From assembly GCA_963978905.1 (NCBI GenBank), contig OZ022257.1, positions 5,838,965 to 5,902,964 on the forward strand: DNA of 64,000 nucleotides. The letters run 5' to 3'. The notes beneath the pieces are model-generated. The model ran no database searches, was not told the origin of the DNA, and saw only the letters and a list, made by a program, of their open reading frames with translations. Positions 24,932 to 38,380 of the stretch are shown piece by piece. How positions within the stretch are numbered: the first letter of the stretch is position 1; each line of letters opens with the position of its first letter. A program made the translations under genes and the position numbers. The DNA comes from Trichostrongylus colubriformis (Eukaryota; Nematoda; Chromadorea; Rhabditida; Trichostrongylidae).

Positions 24932-26579
24932 ATTTCTGGCTCTCTCTCTCTCTCTCCACTAGGCGATTACTGAAATAAGTGCAGTCCGAAGATTCATCTC
25001 TAGTGGTTGTGGTGAGGTGATCAGTATTCGGATATTCAGTTTGTTGAATTTCTTTTATTTTTATGCCTCAAAAGCAGGAGCCTTTAACGGCTGCATCCTA
25101 CTCTGAATTTTGGAAACCGGTTTACTTAGAAAGTACTCATCCGGTGAGTCACAGATGTGTGGCCTACAACCATCCCTACTAAAATGGATCGTCTTTCCGT
25201 CCGTCCCTCCGTCCCCTCCCCCCACCCCTCTGTCTTCCGCGAAATTACGCATAGCATGAAAAACATCCTGTGGAGATGGGGACAAGTATGCGGTGGGTAG
25301 GGCATGGGACAAGAAGTAAAGAGCATACCGAACCGAGTCCGCTGCTCCCACGGTGGCGGAGGTGCACTGCCATGTTCCGTTTTCGAGGCGAAAATTATCG
25401 ATTGGGTTTCAATATCACCCACGAGTGAAAAAGATGGATCTAGGTTAGTAATAATTCTGAAAGCCTTGAAAGAGGCTTGGACGCAGTGGGTAGAGTGCAC
25501 CCCGAGTAACCGGTTCTTATGACAGAAATTCATAACTAGAAAATGCATCCCTGAGACCAGAAAAAATCGGTAGAAATGATCAATGCCCAAGTTATCTTGA
25601 ACATATTTAAAATGAGCGAAAACCCGCCCACAATGGGCGGAGCGTGATGTGGTAATGGCAACTGAGTAAATTCATAGAGGAAAGCAATTTTGACCGACCC
25701 GCTTACGCCCATGATGTTACGCGCCCAGTAGTGTGCTCTGGTCAAACTGGTTAATATGAAGCCCCGTTCAACCAAAAAGCTGTGGAGCCAATCGACCAGC
25801 ACCTCATAAGAATCGTTCGATATGTGTAATTGAGAGCTTAGGCTTCCTGAACTTGGGCCTAATATTTGATTCCTGTCGTGGACCACGTGAGCGATATGAA
25901 ACTCGCTTGCAATATCCTGAGCTTTGCTTTGTGGCTTCCCTAATATATTATAAACTGATAATCATAATATTATATCATTTGTGAGTCACACCTTAAGAGA
26001 CAATGCTCTGACTGGGACAGGTCGTTAAACGTCTGCTGTTTGTTGACATTCAAAAGTGCTGCATTCACGCGTTTTACGCTCACGCTCCATGGAATCGTGA
26101 TAGCTTATCAGTGATCACTCTTTCATCACATTTTATAGGACGTCACCGCATATAACATCAGTTTTACGCCCGATTTCACTATCATTTCGCCATCATTGAA
26201 AGTCGTCACGGTACTACTGGTACGCTTTTACATGATTCTATCGGTACATCACCGCTGGTAGTTCACTTGAACTTTCATTTTTAATGCTACCATGCCTTAC
26301 AAGGCCTTTTTAGCGTGTGTTTTTGCTGATGTTAGCTTATCCTTACTTATTTCATTCTTACTACTATTTGGCTCTCGACCTTGCAATACCAAGAGAGGTG
26401 GCATGGTGCTTGCATGGATGTGTCACACGCATGGCTTAATCCCTTCATGAGCGTACTTCACTTGATCTTGCTTTCAAAGACACTGTCAGGGGTAAGGTGA
26501 AAATGAGAACCAGCAGGACTAGGAATCAAAGGAATTCTCTTTGAACGATATTCCAATCCAGATGACATGATCGGTGGCG

Positions 26580-26810
26580 AAACTCATCAAAAAAGCGCGT
26601 TTTGGTGTTTTTATCGCGATCCCGCTGCGCTGCAATTCACACTGCCTCGCATTTGCTTCGCGGCTTGTTGCGAGCGTAGAACAACACTGGTGGGCGGCTG
26701 AGGCAGCCCCTCGCCTCTCTGCATCTACCCATATCGGCTAGTGATGCAAAAGGGGTAAAGGAGAAGGACTGAAAAGGAGGAGTTTCAGGCTCCTATTTCG
26801 CTAATTTAAC
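26580..26810 (+). repeat. Dispersed repeat family D
   Basis: Contains AAAAAAGCGCGTTTTGGTGT, TATCGCGATCCCGCTGCGCT, CTGCATCTACCCATATCGGC and CTCCTATTTCGC, the family order. Confidence 0.6.
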
Positions 26811-27760
26811 CTTTTGCCAACATTACGCCCGACTTCTTAGTCATTCATTATGGAAAGCTCTCTCAAGTTCATTTTTCCAGCGGTAGTTGCGTGTTTGCTT
26901 TTTTCGACCTTTTGCATTTTTCGTTTGATTCTTCACGGAAAGGATATCTAGATGAGCGTGACCGAACTTCTGATCGAGAAAACTGTATCTCGAAAGGAAT
27001 TTTCGTTTTGGCAGCATTTTATGAAGTGAGACTGACCTAGGTATGACCAAAGCATCCACAAAGCACTTCAGTTCTACTAATAGTACTACGAAATAATTGC
27101 TAAAAAGCTTCGTGGAAAATTGCAAGAGTTCTGAAAAAAAACCTAGTTTGAATCAAGCCTATATGTATCTTTATCATTAATTTTGATGTCCAGATGAATT
27201 AGCGGTCGACAGTTTTCGTCACAACTGATATTGGATTGAATGAAATCTGTGGACACAGATCAGATATATGAGTAGTTGGGAGTTTAAATATGGGGTCTGT
27301 CCATGGATTCCGGAGAAGACCGATTTCCTTTCTTATTTATTTTTGCTTCTTTATTCTTAAAATTATTCAGCATAATATACACCATTATTTTTTGCAACAT
27401 GTTGCCAACACAGGGAGCTACTCGATTCCCCTGTTAGATTTCCACAGACTCTCGGGAATGGAAGGTGGTTGTCTTATTTTGAGATCGTCTTCGTTAATGT
27501 AGTTCTCCCCTTAAAAGCGAGTTAAAGAGCGAAATAGGTAGTAGTCTATGTATTGAGGCGAGAACAGGGATATAAGGTGGATGGAGGCTAACTATTCACC
27601 CGAAGACCCTCAATTTTTCTGAGTTTCCATCGCAACATGTGGTCGATCGCTGTCATGAAGAAAATAAATTTGATACGGTTTCCTTTCGGACAATCTGCGA
27701 GGCGGTCGAGCCGTTGACAGTGAAGTTGCGCATTAAGTGCAGTATTACTAGGTAGAGAGC

Positions 27761-28038
27761 GGAGGTGGTGTTGTGACCGGTGGCGCACACCCCACTCTCA
27801 TGGTGCGGGGAACAAATCCCGTTTCAACGCCTGCCCAAGCCAACCAAGCCTTCCATCCCTTCGGGGCCGGCAAATTGATACCAGACTCGTCTGGGAGGAT
27901 AAAAGCACTGACTTGTACATCGGCTAGCCACCGTAATTCATTGTATAGGTCACATCACGTTCATCAGCCATCACGATTCTGAATGGAACTAGAATGTGCG
28001 GCGCATCCCAGGAAGGGATTGATTAACGCCAAAAACTT
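27761..28038 (+). repeat. Probable tRNA-derived SINE, copy 1
   Basis: Shares three conserved blocks with 36838-37082 and 59585-59870: a head with CATGGTGCGGGGAACAAATC (RNA polymerase III B-box-like), a middle TGGGAGGATAAAAGCACTGA, and a tail CACGATTCTGAATGGAACT. The tRNA origin is inferred from the head. Confidence 0.6.
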
Positions 28039-28079
28039 CATCCTTCAACTTTTTTTTTACTAAATAGGAGCTACCACTG

Positions 28080-28600
28080 AACAACTCATCTTTTCTTCCA
28101 CCAGCACCTCAAGACGGTCTTTTCCTGAAACGCTTCCACTTTTGGTGCCGGTACTCATGGATCCTTGAAGCTCAGCCATTGCCCTCTCGTGGGACGGTTA
28201 ATATACAGTACCCACTTCTCATCGCCAGTAAATAAGTTGGATAACCAATCGAAGGTGGATGGGAAGTCAGGAGGGACATTGCTGTGTCGGACCGCATTTG
28301 GAGCTGTTGGAGGGTTCAGCACAAGTGGAATCCGAACTTCTTATTTCCAGATCTTTCCAACTTCGTGGAGGTGCCTCAATACAGTCGTCTCAATGCATCG
28401 AGAACGGTCTGTCAAGCAACGCTAATCTGTCTTGGATCTTCTTCCACAGTAACCCCCCGTAAGGCGTTGGCATGGAAGCTCACTGAGCGTCCAACACGTG
28501 TGTCATCTTCGAATGAAAAAATGCCCTCGCTAAATCGGTTGTACTAGCGATTAACCGATTCGAGAGTCAGTGCTCTTGCCCATCGTATGGTTAATCCTCT
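28080..28600 (-). pseudogene. Decayed mariner-family transposase
   Basis: In shifting minus-strand frames one reads, in mariner order: RVGRSVS-like linker, VEEDPRQ, HLHEVGKIWK, VRIPLVLN (usually WVPHELT), LFTGDEKWVLYINRPTRGQW (first catalytic Asp in TGDEKW) and a degenerate KVEA...VLRCWWKKR block. Several stops and frameshifts separate them. No terminal repeats were found, so element borders are unknown. Confidence 0.75.
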
Positions 28601-28932
28601 AAACCGCTTGGCGTTCGGACGATCATAGACGGTGTGTAGTCATGAAAAATAAGGGCTCTGAGACGTTTTTGCGAAATTAGAAATTATCTGGGCGGCTGAT
28701 CAGAATAGCGACAGTAGGTACAATGTAACTAGGTATGTTGCAAAATTTTAGGATTTTTCTTTAAATTTTTACAAAACTATTTTTAAAGTGGTCTGGAACT
28801 AGATCGATTTTATAGTTGAGCGCTCGATAGTTTCGAATTTGTTCGTGCTGAATAATGGCAAATTGTTCATGGAGCATCTAATCGCTATGTTGCTAGTAAA
28901 TCCACTTGCACTTGTCAGTCACCGCGCAATCC

Positions 28933-29192
28933 GGGGGGGGGGGGGTCCATTTGTCGAGTTTTCGCGCGGTCGCCCGCGGCAAGTGCGAGTTATTTGTAGT
29001 TTTATCCGTTGAAACAGCAAGAACTACAACATATAAGAACTTGCGAAGCTTCCAGCTTGCAATCTGTGAGGGTCTCTCATGATACCAGTCCACTGCTACT
29101 GAGCGCAAATCCAACCGACTACAGCAAGTCGTGCTGACGCCACCGCGAATGCAACGCCGCGAAGCGAAAATTCGACCAATCGACCCCCACCC
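28933..29192. mobile_element. GGTGGGGGTCGAT-family MITE, copy 2
   Basis: Same inverted ends and interior as 352-618, here with the G run at the left end expanded to about 13. Flanking octamers CGCGCAAT and CGCGCGAT differ by one base. Confidence 0.7.
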
Positions 29193-30740
29193 GCGCGATT
29201 CTTCTCCTTTTTATGAACGTGCATCACTATTTCGAATTTCAGATAGTCCAGCGGTCGATACGCTTTGTTGCTTCTGGTACTGCATTAGAAAAACGGTTCA
29301 AGGAAGCGCATGAGGCAGAGAAGGAGCGCACATTCCAGAACACTGTCCGGTATAAACGAACATTCGCACTCAGAAAAGATATGTCGTGAAACCGCGATGA
29401 AGAACACGTCTTTGGGGCGCTATTGCAACTCCAGCCCGCCCCCCCCCCCTCACCTCAAACTGCACGCTTTAGGCGAGAGACGCCACTTTGATTTAGTATG
29501 CGTAGGGCAAATTCGATTTCCTTATGATGATGGTAGACAAGCAAAACAGTGCAACACAGCAACAAACAAGTGAAACATTGAAAGGGAGAGTAAGCGAAAT
29601 AGCAGGAAAATAAGGCGACTCGACGCATTCTGGAGGTGTCGTGTGTACAATCGCGGCCACCGTAACTATCATATTAAGGGCGAAATTTTCTCTGCCGGTG
29701 TTTAAGTTATCCTGCAACTGCTACCAATTTAGATCACATTTTGATCATTCACTGATGGCAGAACAAATGAGGGGGCGCCATTACCAGCCCAAGTGCAGCA
29801 CCTTTCATTTCATTTATTTCCCATATTTTTTCAACACTGTCAATGAGAGCAGAGTAGCCCACATCAAGAATTGATCGTTATTTTTTTGCACTTGTTTACT
29901 TATTTATTTAGGCGCTGAATAGATGAGCTTGAACGCTGGTGATTGCCCCAGAGTATACCGTTCCCAAAGAAGTGTTTCCAAAGGTCGTATGACGTTACAG
30001 ATCCTTATTAAGAGTAATATAAAAAGGCTTAAGTAGGTAGCAACTCACACTTTTTGCCTTTCGTATTATGGGATAACTTTCAATCGCGAGTCTGGTTTAC
30101 GATGGATGATATGAGCGTGGCGAATATAGACCAGTTGGCGGTGTGATTTAAAGATGCAAAAAAAAAATCATAGAAAAACGATCGTTGCGATTACACACGA
30201 GTGGGGCTTATCTCACATTTTTTCCACTCTAAACACGGCTTTCCTAACGTCTAAAAGAACCTGTTTTCGTTAAAAATGCGATCTTGCACACTCAGAAATG
30301 TTATTTGACCAGGATTTTTCAGTTTGATTTTGAATTCAGTGGGAAGATGAATATAGGAATGATATAAGAGCGGCCCATGGATACGTCCACCACACACTTC
30401 AATGATAAAAATTGCGACTGAACAATAAATTTAAGATGCTTTCCGAAATTTGGAACAATTGTAAAAGACAGTGAGGCATTCGGAGGGTTCCCAAAAAGCA
30501 AGCCTGCTTCATCTTAGATAGGAGCCTGTAACTTAAGTATGTATCAGACTGGTATACCGTACTCACTTATGGCTGCACTAGCCGTCAATCAAGACGTACT
30601 ACTGTTTCAATCGCTCACAATATGCACGATTAGACGCCAACAATAAATAAACAATCACTGTTTCCCGTGCGATGGAAGAATCGTTGTTTTTATACTTACT
30701 GCTCTTGTAGGGAAATGTGGTCAAAAACTAGATTTCTATA
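29193..30740. other. No recognisable gene
   Basis: Short frames only; no splice-bounded coding block stands out apart from a C-run near 29440. Confidence 0.5.
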
Positions 30741-30969
30741 GGCATTGTTCAGAGTTCGCGATTAGGGCGATCGCGCAATTCGTGCAATTCACGTGATTCA
30801 GGAGTGTCAATCATCTAATCGATACGTACCTTATCCTTTCCGCCTGAACCGAGTTGACAGCGTGAGTCGCTCAAATCACGTCATCACCTGAATCGCTTGA
30901 TCAATATGTACCTTTTTCTTTTTGCCTCAATCGCACGAGTCGCGCGAATGGCGTACTCTGAATAATACC
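30741..30969. mobile_element. Short palindromic MITE with GTTCAGAGTTCGCGATTCG ends, copy 2
   Basis: Begins GGCATTGTTCAGAGTTCGCG and ends GCGTACTCTGAATAATACC; same CG-rich GATTC/GCGAATC interior as 11768-11903 but longer (229 bp). Confidence 0.6.
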
Positions 30970-33621
30970 TTGCATATATGTACATAATTGCGCAATTTCT
31001 ACAAAAACTCGGATGGTCTATAGCAATAAAAGGTCTCATCGTCTGTGCAGACTGCTGCTACTTTCTGTATTAATGAACTTCGTCTTGATTCCTGCGCTGG
31101 ACTTTTGACTGACAACGAATGCGATTACAGTATACCATTCTCCAGTTTTCTGAACTTATGATTTTGTTCATTCGAATAGCGTAACCTTGCCAACGTCCTC
31201 AAGAAAATGTTCCACATAACGGTTGTACGCTACGGAATTTCGCCAAAAGAAACATAAGAATACGATACTGCTCGCAATTTGACCTTTACTCTTCTTGACC
31301 TTGACTTTTTCCGAAGCTTCCAAATACCACGTCTAGTCACAATTGTACCCCAATGAGACCAAAGCCTTCTCGATAATTCGAATTTATTTTCGCTTTATCG
31401 ATAAATAAGTATGATGCTAACTTTGGTCCCTTTGTGAAGTGGTGTCAAGGCAATCCGTCAACGCGGTTCCAGACCACTGAAGTCGCATTTCACGATTTAT
31501 CGGACTCGAAAACCACTTCAAGACTTTGAAAAAAAGCAGCACCTTTATAAGGGCCTCTATAAGAAGTGCCAAGCAAAAATTATGTATCAGTGGATATTGT
31601 ATCTAGGAGAGTTACTGAGGCTTCCTCTACAGCGGGCGATGTCTTGTGAGTTGGTAAAAAGTCAATTTGACATCAGGGAAGTGCCTGTTGCTTTTGACTC
31701 AATAGTGCAAGTTGTTGACGAATGGCCACTATCTGCTTAAAAGCGCTGACTGGCAGAAAACGAGAAAAACGTAGCATTGAAGATGGATGAAGTGGGACTG
31801 AAACAGGGCTGGAGTGCGAATAAAAAACCCGAGTGAAATTCGCCAGAGTGTAGTGTAGCACGGCTAGTTTAGAATCTTCTAAAGGGTCCCTTGCCAAGGA
31901 AAACAGGACCAGAAAACTGCTGACCAGAAAATGACTGAGTGAAGCACGAGAGTAAACGAAGATACTAAAGAAACTGCAAGAGCTCGGATGGCTGTGGCTC
32001 ATTACTCTAGAATTTTCTCCTCAGAAAAACGACAAAAGTGATGGATGAAAAATGGGATGAAACCTTCGCAATGCCCTCTTTTCAATGAGAATGAAACCGC
32101 TGGTTTCAGTAATAAGTTTGACCAATTTCACTCACCTTACTCGCCTCATCAGCGAAAAAAGTACGAGAAATGAAAGAGAAATGCAGAGCGTTCCGTGTCG
32201 TCGCATTCAGTAGCTCTCTACCTGAGTGGTGGTGGGGGTGGAGCCACACGTGGGAGGGAGTGCGTCCATCAGGTGGCCGTCTAGACGATCCGTCATCATC
32301 GTGCCTCCACCCTCTTGTACCTCCGCTGACGATGGCACAATGGAATTGATCAGGCGTGTCATTGTCCCAGTTAGTCCGTCTCTGCCATACCAATAGCTTC
32401 TTCGAATTCCTAATGGTTAACAAGGTTTTCTATGGGAAACGACCTCTGAAGATTCCTTTCGGAATCACGGTGATTCCGCTTCGTGCACATGATGATGCGG
32501 AGTGAATCGTCAAAGGGAGAACTTGTTCAGAGAAGCTGGGTCAATGACAGGTCTGAAGAGTCGTTCGTGATGTGGGCTCATATCACCTGAACGGGTCATT
32601 TACCCTCCCTCTACCACACAGATAACCCTGACATGACTCAGGCAGAAGGCGAGTGGGAAGTAAGGAGCACACGTTCAGCTAAGCCCCGCCCACGATGGGT
32701 GGAGCGTGCATAAGTGTTCAATCTCGGACGAAAACTGTTAGCTTCGTTCCAAAATGGTCAAAATGTGAGGAAAGATGGATTAAAGTTAAACATGAGACTC
32801 TGTAAGTCATGACAGAGGACTGCTCACAGTAGGCGGAGCGCGCCTCGCATGTGCGGGGCTGACAGCAAAAGTTCTAGCCTGGTCTCAGCGCGGCATAGAG
32901 TTCAGTGAAAAAGTGAAGATTCATGCAAGCTTTGAGTGAGGTTAGACCCTTCCAAAAAGGGCGAAACATTAATTATTCTGGTGGTGCTCAGTGCGAAAAA
33001 TGGCTATTTCTGCAATGGTTCAGAGATCTAGAGAAGGGTGGGAAAGGTTAGCAGTGGCTAGCGCTATGGAAAGGCCATAAAGTTAAACTGTGGGCGGAGC
33101 TTTCGGAATGGTAGACAGAGCTTGAGCAATTAAATTTGTAATGTAGTTCCAAAAACCTGGGTGTAGGCAAAGGTGAATAAAAGCGAGGGGGAAATGCTGC
33201 TCACAAGGAATGGACTAGAAACAAGTGGGTGGAGTCAAAAGCTGAAAGATGTGCTCTACGATGTGAGATAATGTTGAGATTGGGAAAATTTTTCATATAC
33301 ATATAAGAGAGAGGAGACGATCACTGGATTATACCACTACGTGGACACAAGGCACATTACAAGATTTATAAGTCGTGATAACCGATCGATATCGATTGAA
33401 GTTATCGGTTTTTATGTAGAGGGTCGCAAATGAGCGATGGTTTTACATCGAAGGTAGGTAATGCCAGAGAGGTAGCAATTCCACGAAACCGGTGGTGATA
33501 TGCTGTGATATTTTGTTTAGAAGTAATGGGTATGAGTAAAGTTTACAGAAAAAAAGCAATACCGATCGACCTGCTGACGTCCACCGTGTGATACATACAG
33601 TAGTGAGCGGCAGCCGACTGA
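30970..33621. other. No confirmed gene; one coding-like minus-strand frame
   Basis: A minus-strand frame at 32106-32423 contains DNDTPDQFHCAIVSGGTRGW and has a consensus donor (CACTCAG|GTAGAG) near 32221, but no partner exon was found. Repeat-like GGGCGGAGC blocks lie at 32690-33120. Confidence 0.4.
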
Positions 33622-33623
33622 TA

Positions 33624-34307
33624 TAATATTAGGTAGTCTAAAAAGTCTTTTCGTATTTTTAAATACCTTTTTCCCTCAAAACTGCTTTCCACAAAATTTC
33701 TTCTGTACATATATATGTACTACAAGTCCACACGCATCTATAGGTATTGTTGTCTTCCGTCTCCTGGATAACCCTTTTCGGCAAAATAAAAATATCAAAA
33801 GTCACTTCATTTTCAATTCCAATTTTTTTCTTTGAATGGCGTTAGACAGGGAAAGGAAAAGGTAATAATCCGATGGAGCAAGATCAGGGCTATAAGGCAG
33901 CAATTTTTATCCAAGCTCGAAAATTTTTTGAAAGAAAAAATTCAAAAAAAAACTTTACCACTAGTGAAAAATGACTCGCCAAAAAATTCTCGAGCTTGGA
34001 TAAAAATTGCTGCCCCATCCACCTTATAGCCCTCATCTTGCTCCATCGGATTATCACCTTTTCCTTTCTCTGTCTAACGCCATTCAAAGAAAAAATTTTT
34101 CAGAATTTTTGTATTGTTAATGAGGTTGGCCGTTGATATGTTTATTTTGCCGAAAAGGGTTATTCGGAAGATGGAAGACAATAATACCTATAGATACGTG
34201 TGAACTTGTACTACATGTGTATGTGCAGAACAGATTGCTGGAAAGCAGTTTGGAGGGAAAAAGCGGTATTTAAAAATACGAAAAAACTTTTTAGACCACC
34301 CAATACA
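33624..34307. mobile_element. Palindromic hairpin element made of two mariner 3' halves (copy 2)
   Basis: Same family as 3672-4344 but in reverse orientation: its left arm matches the reverse complement of the other copy's right arm. Termini TAATATTAGGTAGTCTAAA on the left and a diverged counterpart on the right, with TA at both borders. The SPDLAPSDYH-type catalytic motif is again present in the arms. The spacer around 33900-34000 differs slightly by small indels. Confidence 0.85.
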
Positions 34308-34315
34308 TATCAGTA

Positions 34316-35065
34316 CAGGGGGTGCCAAAAAAAAAGTAATTTTGCCCACGGCTCACATCTCCCAATTATACAAAACATAGGGAAACGAAAGAAATGAAAG
34401 TATTGGGGCAAAATATTCCCGAAATGTTCCTCTAAAAGCAGGAACAAGCTGAGACTCACTACTTTCACTTTCATAAAAATATAGAACCTTTTAGCGGCGC
34501 AGTCGGGCTTCGGAGCACCCACGGTATCAAAGTCCCCTTAAAACAGTGGAGCCGGGTTCCATGGTAGGTCTTTTGTGGGAAGCTTCCTAAGGATTGGCCC
34601 TTCGGTTCATAGAAGTCACAGAGCCCCTGCTGCTTGGACAAGGCTGTTATGATCCGAAGTATCATTTTCATGCCCAAATCCGCCTCCGGAGGGGTTTCAG
34701 TGGTAAGTGCACGTTTTGGCTCTTGGAAACTAAGGGCGCTGGGAGCCCGGAAAAAACGGGATCCTAAAGAACACCACCCAGTATGAATCCCCTTAGGTAC
34801 CCAGAGTGGACGGACCCCAGCAAGGTTGTGAACGAGGGCGACGAAATTTCCGATTTTGCCCAGTTGTTCACTATTTGACACATCTTGTTCACTATTTCCT
34901 CGCTCCCGCTCCTGCTCGTGCAGAAGGCTGCCACGGAGTATAGTGATAGAGTGAGGTCTGCTCTCGAATCTGGGGATGAAAATACCTCAACAGAATTTGC
35001 TGTAGTACGACTAAAGTGGGGTGAAAGTGGACGAGACAAAATTACTCTTTTTTTGGCACCCCCTG
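34316..35065. mobile_element. TA-flanked inverted-repeat DNA transposon (non-autonomous)
   Basis: CAGGGGGTGCCAAAAAAAAA at the left end is matched by its inverse at the right end, both bordered by TA, giving a 750-bp Tc1/mariner-type element. Minus-strand frames of 128 and 136 codons are overlapping and resemble no transposase I know. It lies eight bases beyond the hairpin element that ends at 34307. Confidence 0.8.
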
Positions 35066-36837
35066 TATATCTGTAGTTATCATTGGGCAACATGTCCACT
35101 CTGATAAATGAGGTGCAGTGCTGCTTGAAATGTTGTTTATGGCAATCCACGGAATTCGAATTGGAGATGACGAATCACCCAGACGTTGTAAAAAGTCTTT
35201 ATTTCCAACGGAAACCCATTTGGAACACTGGAGATTAATTAATGTGCCTATGTAATGATGTTGCCATATTACGACATATGACATTCACTTAATTAACCCT
35301 TCCCACACGTGTGACAGCAACCATAAAATCTGACGTCTTTGATTGACATAGGTTCCTGCAGAATGTAAAAAAACAGGCCAGAACCGTCTTCCTACTGCAT
35401 GAAGCTCGAAATTAATCATACTGATTCCGTATCCGGGTGCGATACTAATCAATTTTTATTTGTATATCTATTTTTTGCTTATTTGTTTATTTATTTTTGT
35501 ATTTATTCGAAAATGATAAGCTGAAAATTATGAGAAATCCTCGATGAAAAAGCAAAGTTGCAGGCGCACTGTCATTAAATTCGGATGTTAGGATGGTATA
35601 CCGTGAAACATAAAAGAAGTTCAACAGTAATTTTGCGTAAGTTAAATCTGCTCGTGCCGCAAATACACATCAGACGCGAAACACATGTAGACTATGAGAC
35701 GAGAAACAGATCCAAGTAGGTGATCGATCCCAAAATTCAATTTTATTTTTTATTTGAGTAGTTGTTTTCATTAATATTTGACTTTCATGCAGGGTTCCAC
35801 ATTTTAGCAGCAGCGATGAGTACCAATGGTTTCCGTTTCGACCTCCACTGAAGCTGACAATAGTTGTTTTGGGGTGCGCATCAGCTTTGGTTACGGTACA
35901 CCTTCTTTCAGTCCTGAACTTATTATCTCATGGTTCAGAGCTGCTACTCATTGAGTTGGTTTCACGAGTAAGTACTTGAATTGCGTGCATCCGAAATTAC
36001 TTTCATAGCCAGCACTCAAGTGCCTCTTACTGCGGTCATGCTTATTTTTAAATCGTTCGCAGGTGTTATTCTTTGTGACGAAAAGTGTAAAGGGAAACGT
36101 GTCAAACCAGATCGTTGATTACGGCAACCGTGAAAGCTCGTCCTTGAAGCAACGGTAGAGGATGGAGCTGCAGTAGTAGAACTAGCACGTGAAAGAACTT
36201 ACAACGTTGGATTAGATATTATGGATCATTTTCATCCGCAACTGGTTGTAGAAGCAGGTCGTCTACTGAAAATTCAAACGAGTTGCTGTTTTTCCAGTTT
36301 TTCGACTTTTCCATTGGAGCAAAGGAAACTACTCGATCCTCTCCGTGTTCCTCTTCACTATGGTACTACTAAAATCTACTAAAGAATTCCCGAGGACGAT
36401 TTTTTCGAGGTTTTAAAAGGTGAAGATTTGACGCTTAATTAACCTTTTCATCTGCCGTCATTGAAGTGGTTCCAGAACCACTGAAGCAGAAGTGTGATTT
36501 GTTACCAGTACCCTTGAGAGGTACCACGTGAAGGTCATGGGCATAATGGTGTGAAATTGACTTTTTTATTTACTACCAATCACTCCTCAGAATTATAAAT
36601 TGATGACATTCGGGTAAGATACGTAGCGTAACGTAATTAATGCTATAGCAAAAACTAGACCTCAAATAAAACATCGTCGTAAACGCACACACTGCCCTCG
36701 ATCATACGGCAAACATTTGTAAAAGGGAATATACATAGCCCTATTTCTTTTATTAGGGAATTTTAATTGAGATCCAAATATTCAGTTGTCTATACGCTTT
36801 TCTGGCTAATGTTAAAGTACGTCATCGTGATAAAAGT
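35066..36837. other. No confirmed gene; one coding-like + segment
   Basis: A segment at about 36139-36380 reads VEDGAAVVELARERTYNVGL followed by DIMDHFHPQLVVEAGRLL with no stop. It has no clear splice context and no recognised homologue. Confidence 0.3.
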
Positions 36838-37082
36838 GTAGTGAAGGTGTACTGATGGGTTGCTCCCATTGCCACTTGCATGGTGCGGGGATTCAATCCC
36901 AATACCACCCTGGGCCAGATTTTTCATCCTACAGGGGAAGGTGAGTTGCATAGGAGGATAAAAGCACTGACGTGTACATATGCTGAGCCTCGCTAGTAAT
37001 TGTATGGAACAAATCACATTGCATTCCGGATGGAACTGAAATAATCCCGAATTCCTGGAAAAGGGACTGATTACGGTCAGAA
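36838..37082 (+). repeat. Probable tRNA-derived SINE, copy 2 (adjacent to the ATGT array)
   Basis: Head CATGGTGCGGGGATTCAATCC resembles a tRNA T-arm/B box; then ATAGGAGGATAAAAGCACTG and a diverged tail GACTGATTACGGTCAGAA. The (ATGT)n array begins at the next base. Confidence 0.6.
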
Positions 37083-38349
37083 ATGTATGTATGTATGTAT
37101 GTATGTATGTATGTATGTATGTATGTATGTATGTATGTATGTATGTATGTATGTATGTACGTATGTATGTATGTATGTATGTATGTATGTATGTATGTAT
37201 GTATGTATGTATGTATGTATGTATGTATGTATGTATGTATGTATGTATGTATGTATGTATGTATGTATGTATGTATGTATGTATGTATGTATGTATGTAT
37301 GTATGTATGTATGTATGTATGTATGTATGTATGTATGTATGTATGTATGTATGTATGTATGTATGTATGTATGTATGTATGTATGTATGTATGTATGTAT
37401 GTATGTATGTATGTATGTATGTATGTATGTATGTATGTATGTATGTATGTATGTATGTATGTATGTATGTATGTATGTATGTATGTATGTATGTATGTAT
37501 GTATGTATGTATGTATGTATGTATGTATGTATGTATGTATGTATGTATGTATGTATGTATGTATGTATGTATGTATGTATGTATGTATGTATGTATGTAT
37601 GTATGTATGTATGTATGTATGTATGTATGTATGTATGTATGTATGTATGTATGTATGTATGTATGTATGTATGTATGTATGTATGTATGTATGTATGTAT
37701 GTATGTATGTATGTATGTATGTATGTATGTATGTATGTATGTATGTATGTATGTATGTATGTATGTATGTATGTATGTATGTATGTATGTATGTATGTAT
37801 GTATGTATGTATGTATGTATGTATGTATGTATGTATGTATGTATGTATGTATGTATGTATGTATGTATGTATGTATGTATGTATGTATGTATGTATGTAT
37901 GTATGTATGTATGTATGTATGTATGTATGTATGTATGTATGTATGTATGTATGTATGTATGTATGTATGTATGTATGTATGTATGTATGTATGTATGTAT
38001 GTATGTATGTATGTATGTATGTATGTATGTATGTATGTATGTATGTATGTATGTATGTATGTATGTATGTATGTATGTATGTATGTATGTATGTATGTAT
38101 GTATGTATGTATGTATGTATGTATGTATGTATGTATGTATGTATGTATGTATGTATGTATGTATGTATGTATGTATGTATGTATGTATGTATGTATGTAT
38201 GTATGTATGTATGTATGTATGTATGTATGTATGTATGTATGTATGTATGTATGTATGTATGTATGTATGTATGTATGTATGTATGTATGTATGTATGTAT
38301 GTATGTATGTATGTATGTATGTATGTATGTATGTATGTATGTATGTATG

Positions 38350-38380
<31 letters not shown>

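Noticed and set aside
25126..25590. 154-codon minus frame as a gene
   Set aside because: Overlaps other open frames on both strands, lies in repeat-like sequence with pyrimidine runs, and shows no recognisable domain.
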